Assembly: GCA_947470805.1 (NCBI GenBank)
Contig: CANIVU010000082.1
Coordinates: forward strand, 1 to 41,935
Origin: Acidobacteriota bacterium
GTDB lineage: Bacteria; Acidobacteriota; Terriglobia; Bryobacterales; Bryobacteraceae
Length of the DNA: 41,935 nt
Direction of reading: 5' to 3'
Both the position numbers and the translations under genes were made by a program. How positions within the stretch are numbered: position 1 is the first letter of the stretch; each line of letters starts with the position of its first letter. Below the pieces are notes generated by a model. That model saw only the letters and a program-made list of their open reading frames with translations, ran no database searches and had not been told where the DNA came from. Below are positions 1 to 9,022 of the stretch, piece by piece.

Positions 1-112
1 ATCTCGTTCACCCGGAACGGTTCGTTAAGCATCCACCCAAATCCCCGCTTGCCCCAGCGCACGCCTGGATCAACAAACCAACAACAACAAACGACGATAC
101 TCAGTAAACTCC

Positions 113-448
113 TTGACCGACTGTCTCAAAGTCGTTGACACGCGCCGCCTTCTCATAAGCGGAATTGACGCGGAGGACGTCGCACCGCAGGCCGCTCTGC
201 GCGCAAACTTCTGGACAGCCCCCAACGTCCTGAACGGGCTGCGAAATCCCTATTCGGTGGCTCTTCCCGTGGTGGCCGTTGCTCCAACGGCGTATCACCC
301 CTACGTCTCTCAAGTTACGATATTCGTGCCAACGGACGGCCGGGGGAACGGCGGGGATCTGGAGTACGGTTCCTTCGAACTGCAACTTCGCTCCAAGAGC
401 GGCGCGCCGATTCCTGCGTGGACGTTCTACGCCTACCTGCGCTACTGA
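113..448 (+). CDS. hypothetical protein, small, unknown function
   Basis: I do not recognise this 111-residue product. The C-terminal two thirds looks like a real beta-rich protein: it has alternating hydrophobic stretches (for example YVSQVTIFVP and YGSFELQLRS) and ends in WTFYAYLRY. The frame is open back to a stop at 26-28, so the start is uncertain. TTG at 113 is the first usable start codon and has no clear Shine-Dalgarno sequence, so the true start could lie a little upstream. Its stop overlaps the end of the convergent gene that begins at 1269 by a few bases. The antisense reading frames here look like shadows because they are arginine-rich and have no order. Confidence 0.42.
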   Translation: MTDCLKVVDTRRLLISGIDAEDVAPQAALRANFWTAPNVLNGLRNPYSVALPVVAVAPTAYHPYVSQVTIFVPTDGRGNGGDLEYGSFELQLRSKSGAPIPAWTFYAYLRY

Positions 449-1269
449 TACAGCCGGTCGCGCACTTTGAGATACCATTCGGCGCCGAGCGCGTTGCGCC
501 ATTGATCGACCGGCGCTGCGCACCAGGCGTCGGGGACGGCCGTCTCCGGGGCGATGCCGCCGCGGACGAAGGCCTGGATTCCGACATCGCGGCCGAGCTT
601 CTTCGCCAACGCAACATCCTGCTGGATGTTGCGTTGCTGGAGGAGGCGGATCGACGTTTCCTTTGGCTGGAATTCGCTCTTCAAAGGGCGGCAGAGATGA
701 TCACGCCACGGGCTAACCATGGCTGAGTCCGACCGCGCTTCCACCGCCGGCAGGCCCCAGAACTTGGGTTGGAACACGGGGATCTGCGCGGCGACGATGC
801 GGCCTTCCATCGGGTAGATCACCCAACGGTCGCCGACCCAGAGTTGCGGCTCGATCTTGAATCGCCGAACGGGCGCGGTGTTGGCGACGTACAGATCCAT
901 CCAAAACGTCAGGTTCTCTTCGGCATTCGAATGGCCGTGGATGGGGAGATCCACCTTTTCCAACCGGTCCGGGATGCCGTTGGCGCCGTAGTGCTGGCGG
1001 TAGAGGACAACGCGGACGGTGTCCTCCGGGTTCTGGCCGATTTCGAGTGAATAATCGATGCCGGCGGGCACGTTGGCCGTCAGCATGTAGCTGGCGAAGC
1101 CGTTACGGGCCAGGGCCGGGGAGAGGATCTCGCGAGGGTAGTCGGCACGATCCACCGCGACCACTTTGCCATCGGCGCCGACGCGCTGGAACTCTGAATG
1201 AACGTAGAGTTCCTGCGCGGGCAGCGCGATGGCACAAGCGACAAACACGAGTTGGCTCCAGGAGCGCAT
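442..1269 (-). CDS. exported protein of unknown function
   Basis: This 275-residue protein starts with a short Sec signal peptide (MRSWSQLVFVACAIALPAQ, cleavage likely near residue 18). A soluble, probably beta-rich domain follows, at about residues 20-175, with many aromatic residues and the element LWVGDRWVIYPMEGRIVAAQIPV. The C-terminal part (about 195-275) is helical and polar. I do not recognise the family. It lies 16 bases downstream of the RNase E/G gene on the same strand, so it is probably co-transcribed as the second gene of that unit. No metal-binding or catalytic signature is obvious. Periplasmic localisation is inferred from the signal peptide only. Confidence 0.75.
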   Translation of the reverse strand: MRSWSQLVFVACAIALPAQELYVHSEFQRVGADGKVVAVDRADYPREILSPALARNGFASYMLTANVPAGIDYSLEIGQNPEDTVRVVLYRQHYGANGIPDRLEKVDLPIHGHSNAEENLTFWMDLYVANTAPVRRFKIEPQLWVGDRWVIYPMEGRIVAAQIPVFQPKFWGLPAVEARSDSAMVSPWRDHLCRPLKSEFQPKETSIRLLQQRNIQQDVALAKKLGRDVGIQAFVRGGIAPETAVPDAWCAAPVDQWRNALGAEWYLKVRDRLYQ

Positions 1270-1285
1270 GGCGGGACGCCTACGA

Positions 1286-4201
1286 CTACCCGAGGTCGAA
1301 TTTCTCGATGTGAACAGCCGCGTCGCCAGTGACGAGCACCGAACGGCCGAAGATGCCCTCGAGTTCTTCGAGGTGCTGGTTACGGTGCGACTTGAGCACC
1401 TTGGCCACTTCGGGGTGAACGCGGAGAACGACGGTCTTGTCGTCGACGGCTTTGGAAATCTTCTGGGCTTCCAGGAGAATTTCGCCGATGACGGTGGCGA
1501 CGCTCTTCACCGAACCCGCGCCTTCGCAGTACGGGCAGGGCTGGCAGAGCGTGCGTTCGAGCGACTGCTTCACACGTTTGCGCGTGATGGCCACGAGGCC
1601 GAAGTCGTTGAACTGGAGAATCTTGTACGGGGCGCGGTCGACACGCATGGCGTCTTCGAGCGCGGCCATGACTTTCTGCCGGTTCTTGCGCTCATCCATG
1701 TCGATGAAGTCGACGACGATGATGCCGCCGAGATCGCGGAGACGGATCTGGCGAACGATCTCTTTGACGGCTTCGGTGTTCGTCTTGACGATCGTGTCTT
1801 CCAGACGGTTCGACTTGCCGACGAACTTGCCGGTGTTGATATCGATGGCGACGAGCGCCTCCGTCTGATTGATGACGATATAACCGCCAGATTTGAGCCA
1901 CACCTTGGGCCGGAGCGCCTTTTCGAGCTCATTGGTGATGCCAAAAGCGTCGAAGATGGGCACCGGGCGAGTCCAGAGTTTGACGCGGTTGATCATCTGC
2001 GGCTGGAAGCGCTGGACGAACTGGAGCGTACTGGCGTAGAGCTCTTCGTTGTCGAGCCAGATGGTCTTGAAGTCGGACGACACCTGATCGCGGAGGGTGC
2101 GCTGGACGATGTCGAGATCGTGATGAACCAGGCACGGGGCGCTGCGCTTTTCGGCCTTGGCGCGGATGTCGAGCCAGAGGTTGTAGAGGAACTGCATATC
2201 GTTGGCGATATCCTCTTCGGTCTGGCCTTCGCCGGCGGTTCGGATAATGAAGCCGCCGGACATGCCCTGGCGATGCTGCTGGAGAATGCGCTTCAGGCGG
2301 AGGCGTTCTTCGTCGCTGGCGATTTTGCGGGAGACGCCGTTGTGATCGACGGTCGGCATGTAGACGCAGTAGCGGCCGGGGAGGGCGATGTGGCTGGTGA
2401 TGCGGGCGCCCTTCTGGGCGATGGGCTCTTTGGCGATCTGGACCAGGATCTCCTGGCCGGCCTTGAGCAGGTCGGTAATCGACGGGAGCGGGGGACGTTC
2501 GGTACGGTCGCGGTCGCGGAAGGAGGGACGGGGGCCACGGTCACCACCGCGGTCTCCGCCGCGGTCACCACCACGATCTCCGCCACGGTCTGCACCGCGT
2601 TCACCGCGATCACCGCCACGCTCACCGCGTTCGCCACGATCCCGGTCACGATCGCGATCGCGTTCCGGCCGGGCTTCGGCGGCACGCTCTTCAACGGGAG
2701 CGGCTTCAACGACACCTTCGGGTGCCAGGGCAGGCGCGGCGCCAGCGGCGGCGGCGATTGCGGGACGATCGCCGGGGCGGGCGTCCTCACGGTCATTGCC
2801 ACGGCCACGGCGGCGGCGGCCACGGCGGCCACGCTGGAAGCGGGCGCCACGATCGCGCTCGCGGAGAGCGGCCGTCAGGCTATGGGGCTGGCGGGCGGGT
2901 TCGGGGCCACCATCGGCACCCTCTTCGCCTTCGGCACCTTCGCCGTCTTCGCCTTCGTCACCCTCTTCCCCGTCGCCGGCATCGGCGGCGGCAAGGGGCT
3001 CACCGTCTTCGGCGGCAACGAGTTCTTCGGCGGCGCGCTGGGCAGCGTCGGCTTCGTCTTCTTCGTCTTCGTCGACTTCGGTCAGAAGCTCTTCGCGAGC
3101 TTCGTCGATGGCGTCGACGTCTTCCAATTCTGTCGGGTCGATGTCGTCGGCGATCTTGGCGAAGGAGTTATCGATATATTCGGCGACGGGGTCGGCGACG
3201 GGCGCTTCGGCGACAACCACGGGCGGGGGCTCGGGCATCGGAGGCGGCTCAACGACCGCGACTGGCTCGGCAACTTCCGGTTCGGCGGCGATCACGACGG
3301 CGGCAACGGGCTCGGTGGCGGGCTCGGGCTCGGGTTCGGGCTCCGGTTCCGGCTCGGGCTCCGGTTCAACGACGGCGGCGACTTCGGGTTCCGGCTCAAC
3401 TGCGGGAGGAGGAGGGGGCGGCGGCGCGGCGGTAACTGCCGGGCGGCGGTACTTGGCCAGCGATTCGCCGGGGAGCAGGAAGACGGGCTCCGACGGTTCC
3501 GGGCTCAGGAATTCGGCAACGCGGGGCGCGATGAACGGCGCATCGGCCCGGGCGGCGGGAGCGGCTAGTTCGGGAGCGTCGGCACCTTCGACGACAGGAG
3601 GCGCATCGGCGGGGGCATCGGCCGAGGCATACTTCGAGTCCGGCAGTCCGGAACCGCCACGGCGACGGCCACGGTCTCCACCGCGACCACGATCCCGATC
3701 ACGACCCCGGTCGCGGCCTCGGCCACGATCACGGCCCCGATCCCGGTCGCGATCCCGGAAGGGGCGTACTTCGCCATTGGCGGCGGGAGCGGCGGCGCCT
3801 TCGGCAGCGGCGACGGCTGGGGCTTCGCCCTCTTCGACGGCTTCGGCGGGTTCAGCCGCTTCCACTGGTTCGATAACTGGGGCGCGGTAGGGGGCCTGGT
3901 CGCGCTCACGGGAGTGGCGGGCGGCAACGGGGATGGGCTTTTCGTCGCCCACCTTGTCGAGATCATCGGAATGATCGTCGGCAAAGTCGGAGACATATAA
4001 GAAGGTGTCCCGTTCCAGACCGAGGTCCACGAAAGCCGATTGCATGCCGGGGAGCACGCGGGTGACGCGGCCCTTGTGGATGCTGCCGGCGAGGGAGTAC
4101 TCGTTGGCCCGCTGGAAGAAAATCTCTACGAGGACATCGTCCTCAAGAATGGCCACCTTTGTTTCGTGGCGGTTGGAGGAAATTACTAATTCTTTGCTCA
4201 T
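1286..4201 (-). CDS. rng: ribonuclease E/G with a ~500-residue disordered insert in the S1 domain
   Basis: This is an endoribonuclease of the RNase E/G family, which cuts single-stranded RNA in mRNA decay and rRNA maturation. The first ~75 of 971 residues are the start of the family's N-terminal fold and S1 domain (KGRVTRVLPGMQSAFVDLG). S1 then breaks off and resumes near residue 575 (ITDLLKAGQEILVQ). Between them lies a low-complexity stretch rich in RGD/RDR repeats, Glu/Pro runs and acidic clusters. The catalytic half is intact: AIDIN (Asp787) and VVDFIDMD (Asp831) match the two magnesium-binding aspartates of E. coli RNase E, and CPYC (Cys889, Cys892) matches the zinc link. The protein ends soon after this, without a long C-terminal degradosome scaffold. 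ATG at 4201 has a strong AAGGAG site at 4210-4215. RNase E or RNase G could both be argued. Confidence 0.95.
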   Translation of the reverse strand: MSKELVISSNRHETKVAILEDDVLVEIFFQRANEYSLAGSIHKGRVTRVLPGMQSAFVDLGLERDTFLYVSDFADDHSDDLDKVGDEKPIPVAARHSRERDQAPYRAPVIEPVEAAEPAEAVEEGEAPAVAAAEGAAAPAANGEVRPFRDRDRDRGRDRGRGRDRGRDRDRGRGGDRGRRRGGSGLPDSKYASADAPADAPPVVEGADAPELAAPAARADAPFIAPRVAEFLSPEPSEPVFLLPGESLAKYRRPAVTAAPPPPPPPAVEPEPEVAAVVEPEPEPEPEPEPEPEPATEPVAAVVIAAEPEVAEPVAVVEPPPMPEPPPVVVAEAPVADPVAEYIDNSFAKIADDIDPTELEDVDAIDEAREELLTEVDEDEEDEADAAQRAAEELVAAEDGEPLAAADAGDGEEGDEGEDGEGAEGEEGADGGPEPARQPHSLTAALRERDRGARFQRGRRGRRRRGRGNDREDARPGDRPAIAAAAGAAPALAPEGVVEAAPVEERAAEARPERDRDRDRDRGERGERGGDRGERGADRGGDRGGDRGGDRGGDRGPRPSFRDRDRTERPPLPSITDLLKAGQEILVQIAKEPIAQKGARITSHIALPGRYCVYMPTVDHNGVSRKIASDEERLRLKRILQQHRQGMSGGFIIRTAGEGQTEEDIANDMQFLYNLWLDIRAKAEKRSAPCLVHHDLDIVQRTLRDQVSSDFKTIWLDNEELYASTLQFVQRFQPQMINRVKLWTRPVPIFDAFGITNELEKALRPKVWLKSGGYIVINQTEALVAIDINTGKFVGKSNRLEDTIVKTNTEAVKEIVRQIRLRDLGGIIVVDFIDMDERKNRQKVMAALEDAMRVDRAPYKILQFNDFGLVAITRKRVKQSLERTLCQPCPYCEGAGSVKSVATVIGEILLEAQKISKAVDDKTVVLRVHPEVAKVLKSHRNQHLEELEGIFGRSVLVTGDAAVHIEKFDLG

Positions 4202-4946
4202 CGCATGCTCTCCTTAGGGAGCAGGCGGCGCGTGGTGTAGCAGCAGTACGGAAGAAACGGCCGGGTGGAGCAAAAGGCGCAGGACGGGCCACCGGCGGCG
4301 TGAAACTACCGGGAGCGGGCCAAAGCGGGATTTGCGAAATGTCGATAGGCAACAATTTTGTGAATAAACCGGCCCCATGTCTTTGGGGGAGGGCAGCGAA
4401 CACGGGACGCGGCCGGCGATTGAATCTTTTTGTACTGGCGCTTGACGAGCCGCCGCTAACGTTCTCGGTCTGCCGGGGCCGCACTACCTGGTAGCGGGCG
4501 ACGGCGGGAAATTGCAGAAAAAGGGGTACAACTGAAGCCACCGGCGGTTGCGGGTAAGGCAACACTTCCGGGGAGGAAAGACGATTGGGCGCGGGCGGTG
4601 AAACGGCCCGCGAGGGAGGCGCCGACTGTATGGCAGTAGGCGGGCGAGATTTGGAAGCCGTAGGTCGGCTGCGTCATCACGTATGAAACCTGGACAAGAA
4701 AAACTGTGGCTAGCCGGCCGGGGTATCCCGGGTAGGGCCAGCGGAACTACCCACAAGTTTAGCCGATTCCGAGCGGCGGCGGAGACAGCTTTTTTTTCGG
4801 CCGGGACAGAATGACTTGCGTGGCCCCCCGCGGACCTGCCAGAATGGCGATATTCGCGGCATACAAGTTTCTGCGCCGCCTGTTGTGATGGGGATGAAAG
4901 GCGCCAGGAGTCAGGGCGCCTTTCGTCGTTTCTGTAGACTGGGTGA
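4202..4946. other. 745-base intergenic gap between divergent genes, no gene recognised
   Basis: The gap separates the RNase E/G gene (leftward) and the sulfatase gene (rightward), so it must carry both promoters. Reading frames on either strand look non-coding: they are rich in Arg, Pro and Ala and have no domain. Several GC-rich inverted repeats occur, for example CCGGGGTATCCCGG near 4718-4731 and pairing between gccgccgcta (about 4449) and the tagcgg/cggcgg stretch near 4492-4506. A perfect 10-bp hairpin sits at 4896-4924. I looked for the conserved cores of RNase P RNA, tmRNA, SRP RNA and tRNA and did not find them. A structured small RNA remains possible but unproven. Confidence 0.6.
4896..4932 (+). 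terminator. probable intrinsic terminator hairpin upstream of the sulfatase gene
   Basis: gaaaggcgcc (4896-4905) and ggcgcctttc (4915-4924) form a perfect 10-bp stem with a 9-base loop, followed by a moderately T-rich stretch (gtcgtttctgt). It ends about 15 bases before the sulfatase start codon, and no gene upstream on the plus strand obviously needs a terminator. It could end an unrecognised small RNA or act as a leader element of the sulfatase. Confidence 0.5.
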
Positions 4947-6266
4947 GTGCTACGAAGAGAGTTCCTGGCGGCCTCGGCCGCATTGATGGCTGCGCCTAAG
5001 AAGCCGAATATCCTATTTGTCCTGTTGGATGACCTGGGATACGGCGATGTGGGCTGCTACGGGCAGACGCAGATTCAGACGCCGCATATCGATTCGCTGG
5101 CGCGCGAGGGCACGCGATTTACGGACGCCTATGCGGGCGGGCCGGTTTGTGCGCCGTCGCGCTGTGTATTAATGACCGGCCTGCATGGCGGGCACGCGCG
5201 AATCCGGTCGAACGCCGGGACGGCGCCGATTGGCCCGGAAGACAAGACCTTTCCGCTGTGGCTGCAAAAGCAGGGCTATGTGTGCGGCGGGTTCGGCAAG
5301 TGGGGGTTGGGAGACGCCGGGTCGCCGGGCGTGCCGTGGAAGCATGGGTTCGATACATTCTTCGGCTATCTGCACCAGGTGCATGCGCACTCCTACTTTC
5401 CGGAGTTCCTGTGGGAGAACGACAAGAAAGTTCCGTTGGGCGGGAAGGCGTATAGCGCGGAGCTGATTGCGGAGAAGTCATTCGCGTTTTTGCGGGCGAA
5501 CAAAGACCGGCCGTTCTTTTTGTATGCCACCTACACGGTTCCGCATGGGCGGTATCAGACGCCGACGGTGACGCCGTACGAGGGAAAAGACTGGCCCGAG
5601 GACGAGAAGAAATATGCCGCGATGGTGACGCAGGGCGACAGTTACGCCGGGCGGTTGCTTGGGATGCTGCGGGAGTTCGGGTTGGAACGGGACACGCTGG
5701 TGATCTTCGCCAGCGATAACGGCGGCGTGGCGGGCGAGGGTCATTCGCTGGAGACATTCGGCACGATGAAGCTGCCGGGCGGGGCGAAGCTGCGCGGGCA
5801 GAAGGGGACGCTGTTTGAAGGCGGGCTGCGGGTTCCGTTGATCGTGCGCTGGCCGGGGCGGGTGAAGGCGGGGGCTGTGTCGGCGGCGCCGGTGTACTTC
5901 GCCGATGTGTTCGCGACGGTGATGCAGGCGGTGGATGGGAAGACGAAGGCGTACGGGGATGGCGTGTCGATTCTCGAATCGCTGAAGAAGCCGGCCGAAC
6001 GGGTGATGGTGTGGGAAGACCACCGGTGGGTGGCGGCGACGAAGAAGTTACGGCCGGATTTCGCGATGGCCGTTCGTATGGGCGATTGGAAGGCGGTACG
6101 GGAAAAGCCGGGGGCACCGTTGCAGGTTTTCAACTTGAAGACAGACCCGGGCGAGACGCAGGACGTGGCGGCTTCGTCGCCGATGACGGCGCGGTTGACG
6201 GCGGCGATGGAGGCGCAGCACACGGCGCCGTTGGCACACATTGGAGACATGCAGTTTTTGAAGTAG
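4947..6266 (+). CDS. Tat-exported sulfatase (arylsulfatase family)
   Basis: This 439-residue protein is a type I sulfatase that hydrolyses sulfate esters, probably of a sulfated carbohydrate. The N-terminus, [16 protein letters not shown], is a twin-arginine-type signal, so the enzyme is probably exported folded. Metal-binding Asp28-Asp29 (LLDDLGYGD) and the CAPSR motif with Cys68, which becomes formylglycine, are present, as is the later ASDNGG motif. It is therefore the cysteine type, which needs a formylglycine-generating enzyme; the SUMF1-like protein in this window is a poor candidate for that. The start is GTG at 4947, chosen because it gives a complete Tat signal; the ribosome site is weak. 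The threonine dehydrogenase gene follows 26 bases after the stop. The substrate cannot be told from the sequence. Confidence 0.93.
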   Translation: MLRREFLAASAALMAAPKKPNILFVLLDDLGYGDVGCYGQTQIQTPHIDSLAREGTRFTDAYAGGPVCAPSRCVLMTGLHGGHARIRSNAGTAPIGPEDKTFPLWLQKQGYVCGGFGKWGLGDAGSPGVPWKHGFDTFFGYLHQVHAHSYFPEFLWENDKKVPLGGKAYSAELIAEKSFAFLRANKDRPFFLYATYTVPHGRYQTPTVTPYEGKDWPEDEKKYAAMVTQGDSYAGRLLGMLREFGLERDTLVIFASDNGGVAGEGHSLETFGTMKLPGGAKLRGQKGTLFEGGLRVPLIVRWPGRVKAGAVSAAPVYFADVFATVMQAVDGKTKAYGDGVSILESLKKPAERVMVWEDHRWVAATKKLRPDFAMAVRMGDWKAVREKPGAPLQVFNLKTDPGETQDVAASSPMTARLTAAMEAQHTAPLAHIGDMQFLK

Positions 6267-6292
6267 CGGCGTACCATAGGGGCATGGCGACT

Positions 6293-7324
6293 ATGAAGGC
6301 TCTCGTCAAGCGCGAGGCCACCCCGGGGCTGTGGATGGAAGAGGTGCCCGTTCCCGAAATGGGCATCAACGATGTGAAGATACGCGTGGACCGCGCGTCC
6401 ATTTGCGGGACCGATGTCCACATCTACAAGTGGGACGCCTGGGCGGCGAAGACCATTCCCGTGCCGATGGTGATCGGCCACGAGTTTGTGGGCGAGATTG
6501 TCGACGTGGGCGCGAACGTTCGCGACTTTACGCCGGGCATGTTGGTGAGCGGCGAGGGGCACGTGACGTGCGGGCTGTGCCGGAACTGCCTGGCGGGGCG
6601 GCGGCACCTGTGCGCGCATACCAGCGGCGTGGGCGTGAACCGGCCGGGGTGTTTCGCCGATTACATCGTGCTGCCGATGACCAACGTGTGGCACCACGAC
6701 GACAAGATTGATCGCGACGTGGCGGGGATTTTCGATCCCTTTGGCAACGCGGTGCATACGGCGCTGTCGTTCCCGGTGCTGGGCGAAGACGTGCTGGTGA
6801 CGGGAGCCGGGCCGATCGGCATTATGGCCGCGGCGGTGGCGGTGCATGCCGGGGCGCGTTACACGGTGATCACCGATGTGAATCCGTACCGGTTGGAGTT
6901 GGCGCGAAAGCTGGGCGTGACGCTGGCGGTGGATGTCAGCAAGCAGTCGTTGAAAGACGTGCAGCACGAACTGGGGATGAAGGAAGGCTTCGACGTGGGG
7001 TTGGAGATGTCGGGCAATCCGCACGCGTTCCGCGACATGCTGGCGAATATGGCGCACGGGGCGAAGATCGCCATGCTGGGCATTCCGGCGGGCGGGGAGA
7101 TGGCGATCGATTGGAACACCGTGATCTTCAATATGCTGACGATCAAGGGCATCTACGGCCGCGAGATGTACGAGACCTGGTACAAGATGACGGTGATGCT
7201 GCAATCGGGGTTGAACATCAAGCCGGTGATCACACACAAGTTCCCGGCGGAGCGATTTTTGGAAGGGTTTGAGTTGATGGCGAGCGGGGCGTCGGGGAAG
7301 ATCATCCTCGACTGGCGTTCGTAG
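6293..7324 (+). CDS. tdh: L-threonine 3-dehydrogenase
   Basis: This zinc-dependent medium-chain dehydrogenase oxidises L-threonine with NAD to 2-amino-3-ketobutyrate. Starting at ATG 6293 (343 residues), the numbering matches the E. coli enzyme: catalytic zinc residues Cys38, His63 and Glu64, and structural zinc Cys93, Cys96, Cys99 and Cys107. The Rossmann motif is [11 protein letters not shown]. Long stretches such as [22 protein letters not shown] and IKGIYGREM are typical of true Tdh rather than generic sorbitol or alcohol dehydrogenases. An in-frame ATG at 6284 is also possible, but AGGGG at 6278-6282 is spaced better for 6293. The usual partner, kbl (2-amino-3-ketobutyrate CoA ligase), is not next to it. 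The enzyme is cytoplasmic. Confidence 0.95.
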   Translation: MKALVKREATPGLWMEEVPVPEMGINDVKIRVDRASICGTDVHIYKWDAWAAKTIPVPMVIGHEFVGEIVDVGANVRDFTPGMLVSGEGHVTCGLCRNCLAGRRHLCAHTSGVGVNRPGCFADYIVLPMTNVWHHDDKIDRDVAGIFDPFGNAVHTALSFPVLGEDVLVTGAGPIGIMAAAVAVHAGARYTVITDVNPYRLELARKLGVTLAVDVSKQSLKDVQHELGMKEGFDVGLEMSGNPHAFRDMLANMAHGAKIAMLGIPAGGEMAIDWNTVIFNMLTIKGIYGREMYETWYKMTVMLQSGLNIKPVITHKFPAERFLEGFELMASGASGKIILDWRS

Positions 7325-7328
7325 TTCG

Positions 7329-7955
7329 TCAGTCCGGCCAGAGGGCGAAGGCTTTTGCTTCCGGATCGTAGCGGTGAACTTCACCCGTGTGGATTTCGTA
7401 GACCCAGCCGTGGAGGCGAAGGTTGCCCTCTGCGAGACGCCGCTGGATGCAGGGGTGCGTTTGCATATGGGCCAGTTGGGCGATGACGTTTTGCTGGCAG
7501 AGGTGGTGGAGCTTTTCGGCGGGCGGGGCGTTGGGGTAGAGCGTGTTGACGGCGTCGATGGCTTCGTCGGCATAGTGCAGCCAGCGTTCAACGGCGGGCA
7601 GGGCTTCCAGTTTTTCGGGAGTGAGCAGGGCCTTCAACGCGCCGCAATCGGAGTGGCCGCAGATGATGATGTCGGTGACTTTGAGCGCGGTGACGGCGTA
7701 TTCGAGGCTGGCGGAGATGCCGGAGCGGTTTTCGCTATAGATGGGCACCAGGTTGCCGGGAGTTCGTTCGGCGAACATGTCGCCGGGGTCGGCATCGCAG
7801 AGTTCGGCGGGGTCGACACGGGAGTCGATACAGGTGATGAAGAGGACCTGCGGGTCCTGATGGTGGGCGAGTTCCTCGTAAATCACGCGCCGGATGGGGA
7901 ACACTTTTTTGCGGAAGCGGAGGACGCCCTGGCGAATGTCTTCGAGTTCGGTCAT
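7329..7955 (-). CDS. beta-class carbonic anhydrase
   Basis: This 208-residue cytoplasmic enzyme interconverts CO2 and bicarbonate. Zinc ligands of the beta class are visible: Cys42 with the Asp44-Arg46 dyad in TCIDSRVDP, then His101 and Cys104 in CGHSDCGA. Its length is normal for the family. ATG at 7955 overlaps the stop of the upstream gene (7952-8998) in an ATGA arrangement, so translation is probably coupled. A longer reading frame extends upstream to 8063 but overlaps that gene and is not needed. It converges with tdh, with only 4 bases between the stops. Confidence 0.95.
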   Translation of the reverse strand: MTELEDIRQGVLRFRKKVFPIRRVIYEELAHHQDPQVLFITCIDSRVDPAELCDADPGDMFAERTPGNLVPIYSENRSGISASLEYAVTALKVTDIIICGHSDCGALKALLTPEKLEALPAVERWLHYADEAIDAVNTLYPNAPPAEKLHHLCQQNVIAQLAHMQTHPCIQRRLAEGNLRLHGWVYEIHTGEVHRYDPEAKAFALWPD

Positions 7956-8998
7956 GATCCGGTGATCTCCTTGGTGAGTTGGAAATAGGCGCGTTTGCGG
8001 TCGGTGTCGATGCCCCAGTTGACGGGGACCGATTGGTAGCCTTCGATGTCGAGCAAGCCCCAACTGGCGTATTCGGCGATGGCGGCGACGTAGTTGTTGG
8101 CGGGCTTGTCGAAGTCGAAGTGATCGTCTTCGTTGAAGAGGATTGGCTTGGGCTTATAGCCTTCCTGTTTGCGGACGGCGCGGACCATCTGGCCAATGCG
8201 GGCGGGGTCTTTGACGCCGTTGCCATGGAGGAGGACGAAGTCAGAAAGCTGTGTGATTTCGGGCGGGGGGAGTGTGTTGCCGTTGAAGCTGACGCCGACG
8301 GGTAGCCGGCGGCGGTGATAGGTGATCGCCTGGGCCTCCTTGATGAGAAGGGGCATGAGATCGGGGCGCAGGATGTCGTGATCGTACTTGCGATTGTTGC
8401 ACTCGTTGGCGACTTCCAGCAGCACGTTGCGGTACTCGCGGGAGAGGACGAATTCCACTGTGTTTTTGAGCGCGCGGCGGACGGCTTTGTCGTCCTCCAG
8501 CACCTGGTCCTGGCCGAAGTAGAAGACGCCGAGGATGGGAGCCATGCCGAGTTCGTCGGCGCGGTCGAGAATGGCGCGGAGGCGGTTCAGATACTCGGAA
8601 ATGATGTCGCCTCGAGGGGTGAAGGCGCCGGTGTTCCAGGGTTGCTGCGCCGCGTATCCGCGCGGGTTGCCGCCCTGCATGTTGAGCGTGATGCCGAGCA
8701 CGCCGTGCTTACGCCACTCGGGCATGGCGGCGACGAATTCGCGGGTGTTGCGGGCTGGGTCCCAGGCCTTGGTGTCGGGGTATTGCCAGTGGTTGGTGGT
8801 GGCGGGATTGCTGTCGTCAAACGTGCCCTGCACCATGCGGGTATTCAGCAGCAGGCCTTCGATTTTGTGCCCGCGCCAGGAACGGCCGGCATAAGTGGGC
8901 TTGTTGTTAATGAGGAAGCGCTCACCGTCGATCGCCAATTCGGTTTGGCGCGAGCCGGCCTGGAGAGCGGCGGCGAGCAGGGCGCGACGGGAGAGCAT
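7952..8998 (-). CDS. exported glycoside hydrolase-like (TIM-barrel) protein
   Basis: This 348-residue protein has an N-terminal export signal (LSRRALLAAALQAG). The pair of arginines suggests Tat, though the signal is short. The rest resembles clan-A glycoside hydrolases: a barrel-like alternation of strands and helices, an Asn-Glu pair in LLEVANECN (Glu199) where the acid/base would lie, and a candidate nucleophile Glu290 in PILFNEDDHFDFDKP. WNTGAFTPRGD and TLNMQGGNP also fit a carbohydrate-binding barrel. No exact family is assigned, and a substrate cannot be named. It is translationally coupled to the carbonic anhydrase downstream. Confidence 0.78.
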   Translation of the reverse strand: MLSRRALLAAALQAGSRQTELAIDGERFLINNKPTYAGRSWRGHKIEGLLLNTRMVQGTFDDSNPATTNHWQYPDTKAWDPARNTREFVAAMPEWRKHGVLGITLNMQGGNPRGYAAQQPWNTGAFTPRGDIISEYLNRLRAILDRADELGMAPILGVFYFGQDQVLEDDKAVRRALKNTVEFVLSREYRNVLLEVANECNNRKYDHDILRPDLMPLLIKEAQAITYHRRRLPVGVSFNGNTLPPPEITQLSDFVLLHGNGVKDPARIGQMVRAVRKQEGYKPKPILFNEDDHFDFDKPANNYVAAIAEYASWGLLDIEGYQSVPVNWGIDTDRKRAYFQLTKEITGS

Positions 8999-9022
8999 TG
9001 TTCTCAGCGTACACTGCTAGGG

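Noticed and set aside
1229-3890. Long plus-strand frames over the RNase E/G gene (for example 1229-3568)
   Set aside because: They arise from the GC-rich repeat DNA of the disordered insert. The minus frame has the S1, catalytic and zinc motifs and a strong ribosome site; the plus frames are low-complexity Gly, Ser and Arg.
4570-4600. Possible RNase P RNA start (ggggaggaaagacg)
   Set aside because: Only the GAGGAAAG fragment fits. The following GTCCGG core and the 3' ACAGAA-CCGG partner are not found at the needed positions.
4143-4756. Short frames in the gap after 4202 (for example 4159-4494 plus, 4456-4680 minus)
   Set aside because: Composition is Arg/Pro/Ala-rich with no domain or good ribosome site, and the frames overlap each other on both strands.
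5741-7591. Long minus-strand frame (616 residues) over the sulfatase and tdh genes
   Set aside because: Rich in His, Arg and Pro and antisense to two well-supported enzymes.
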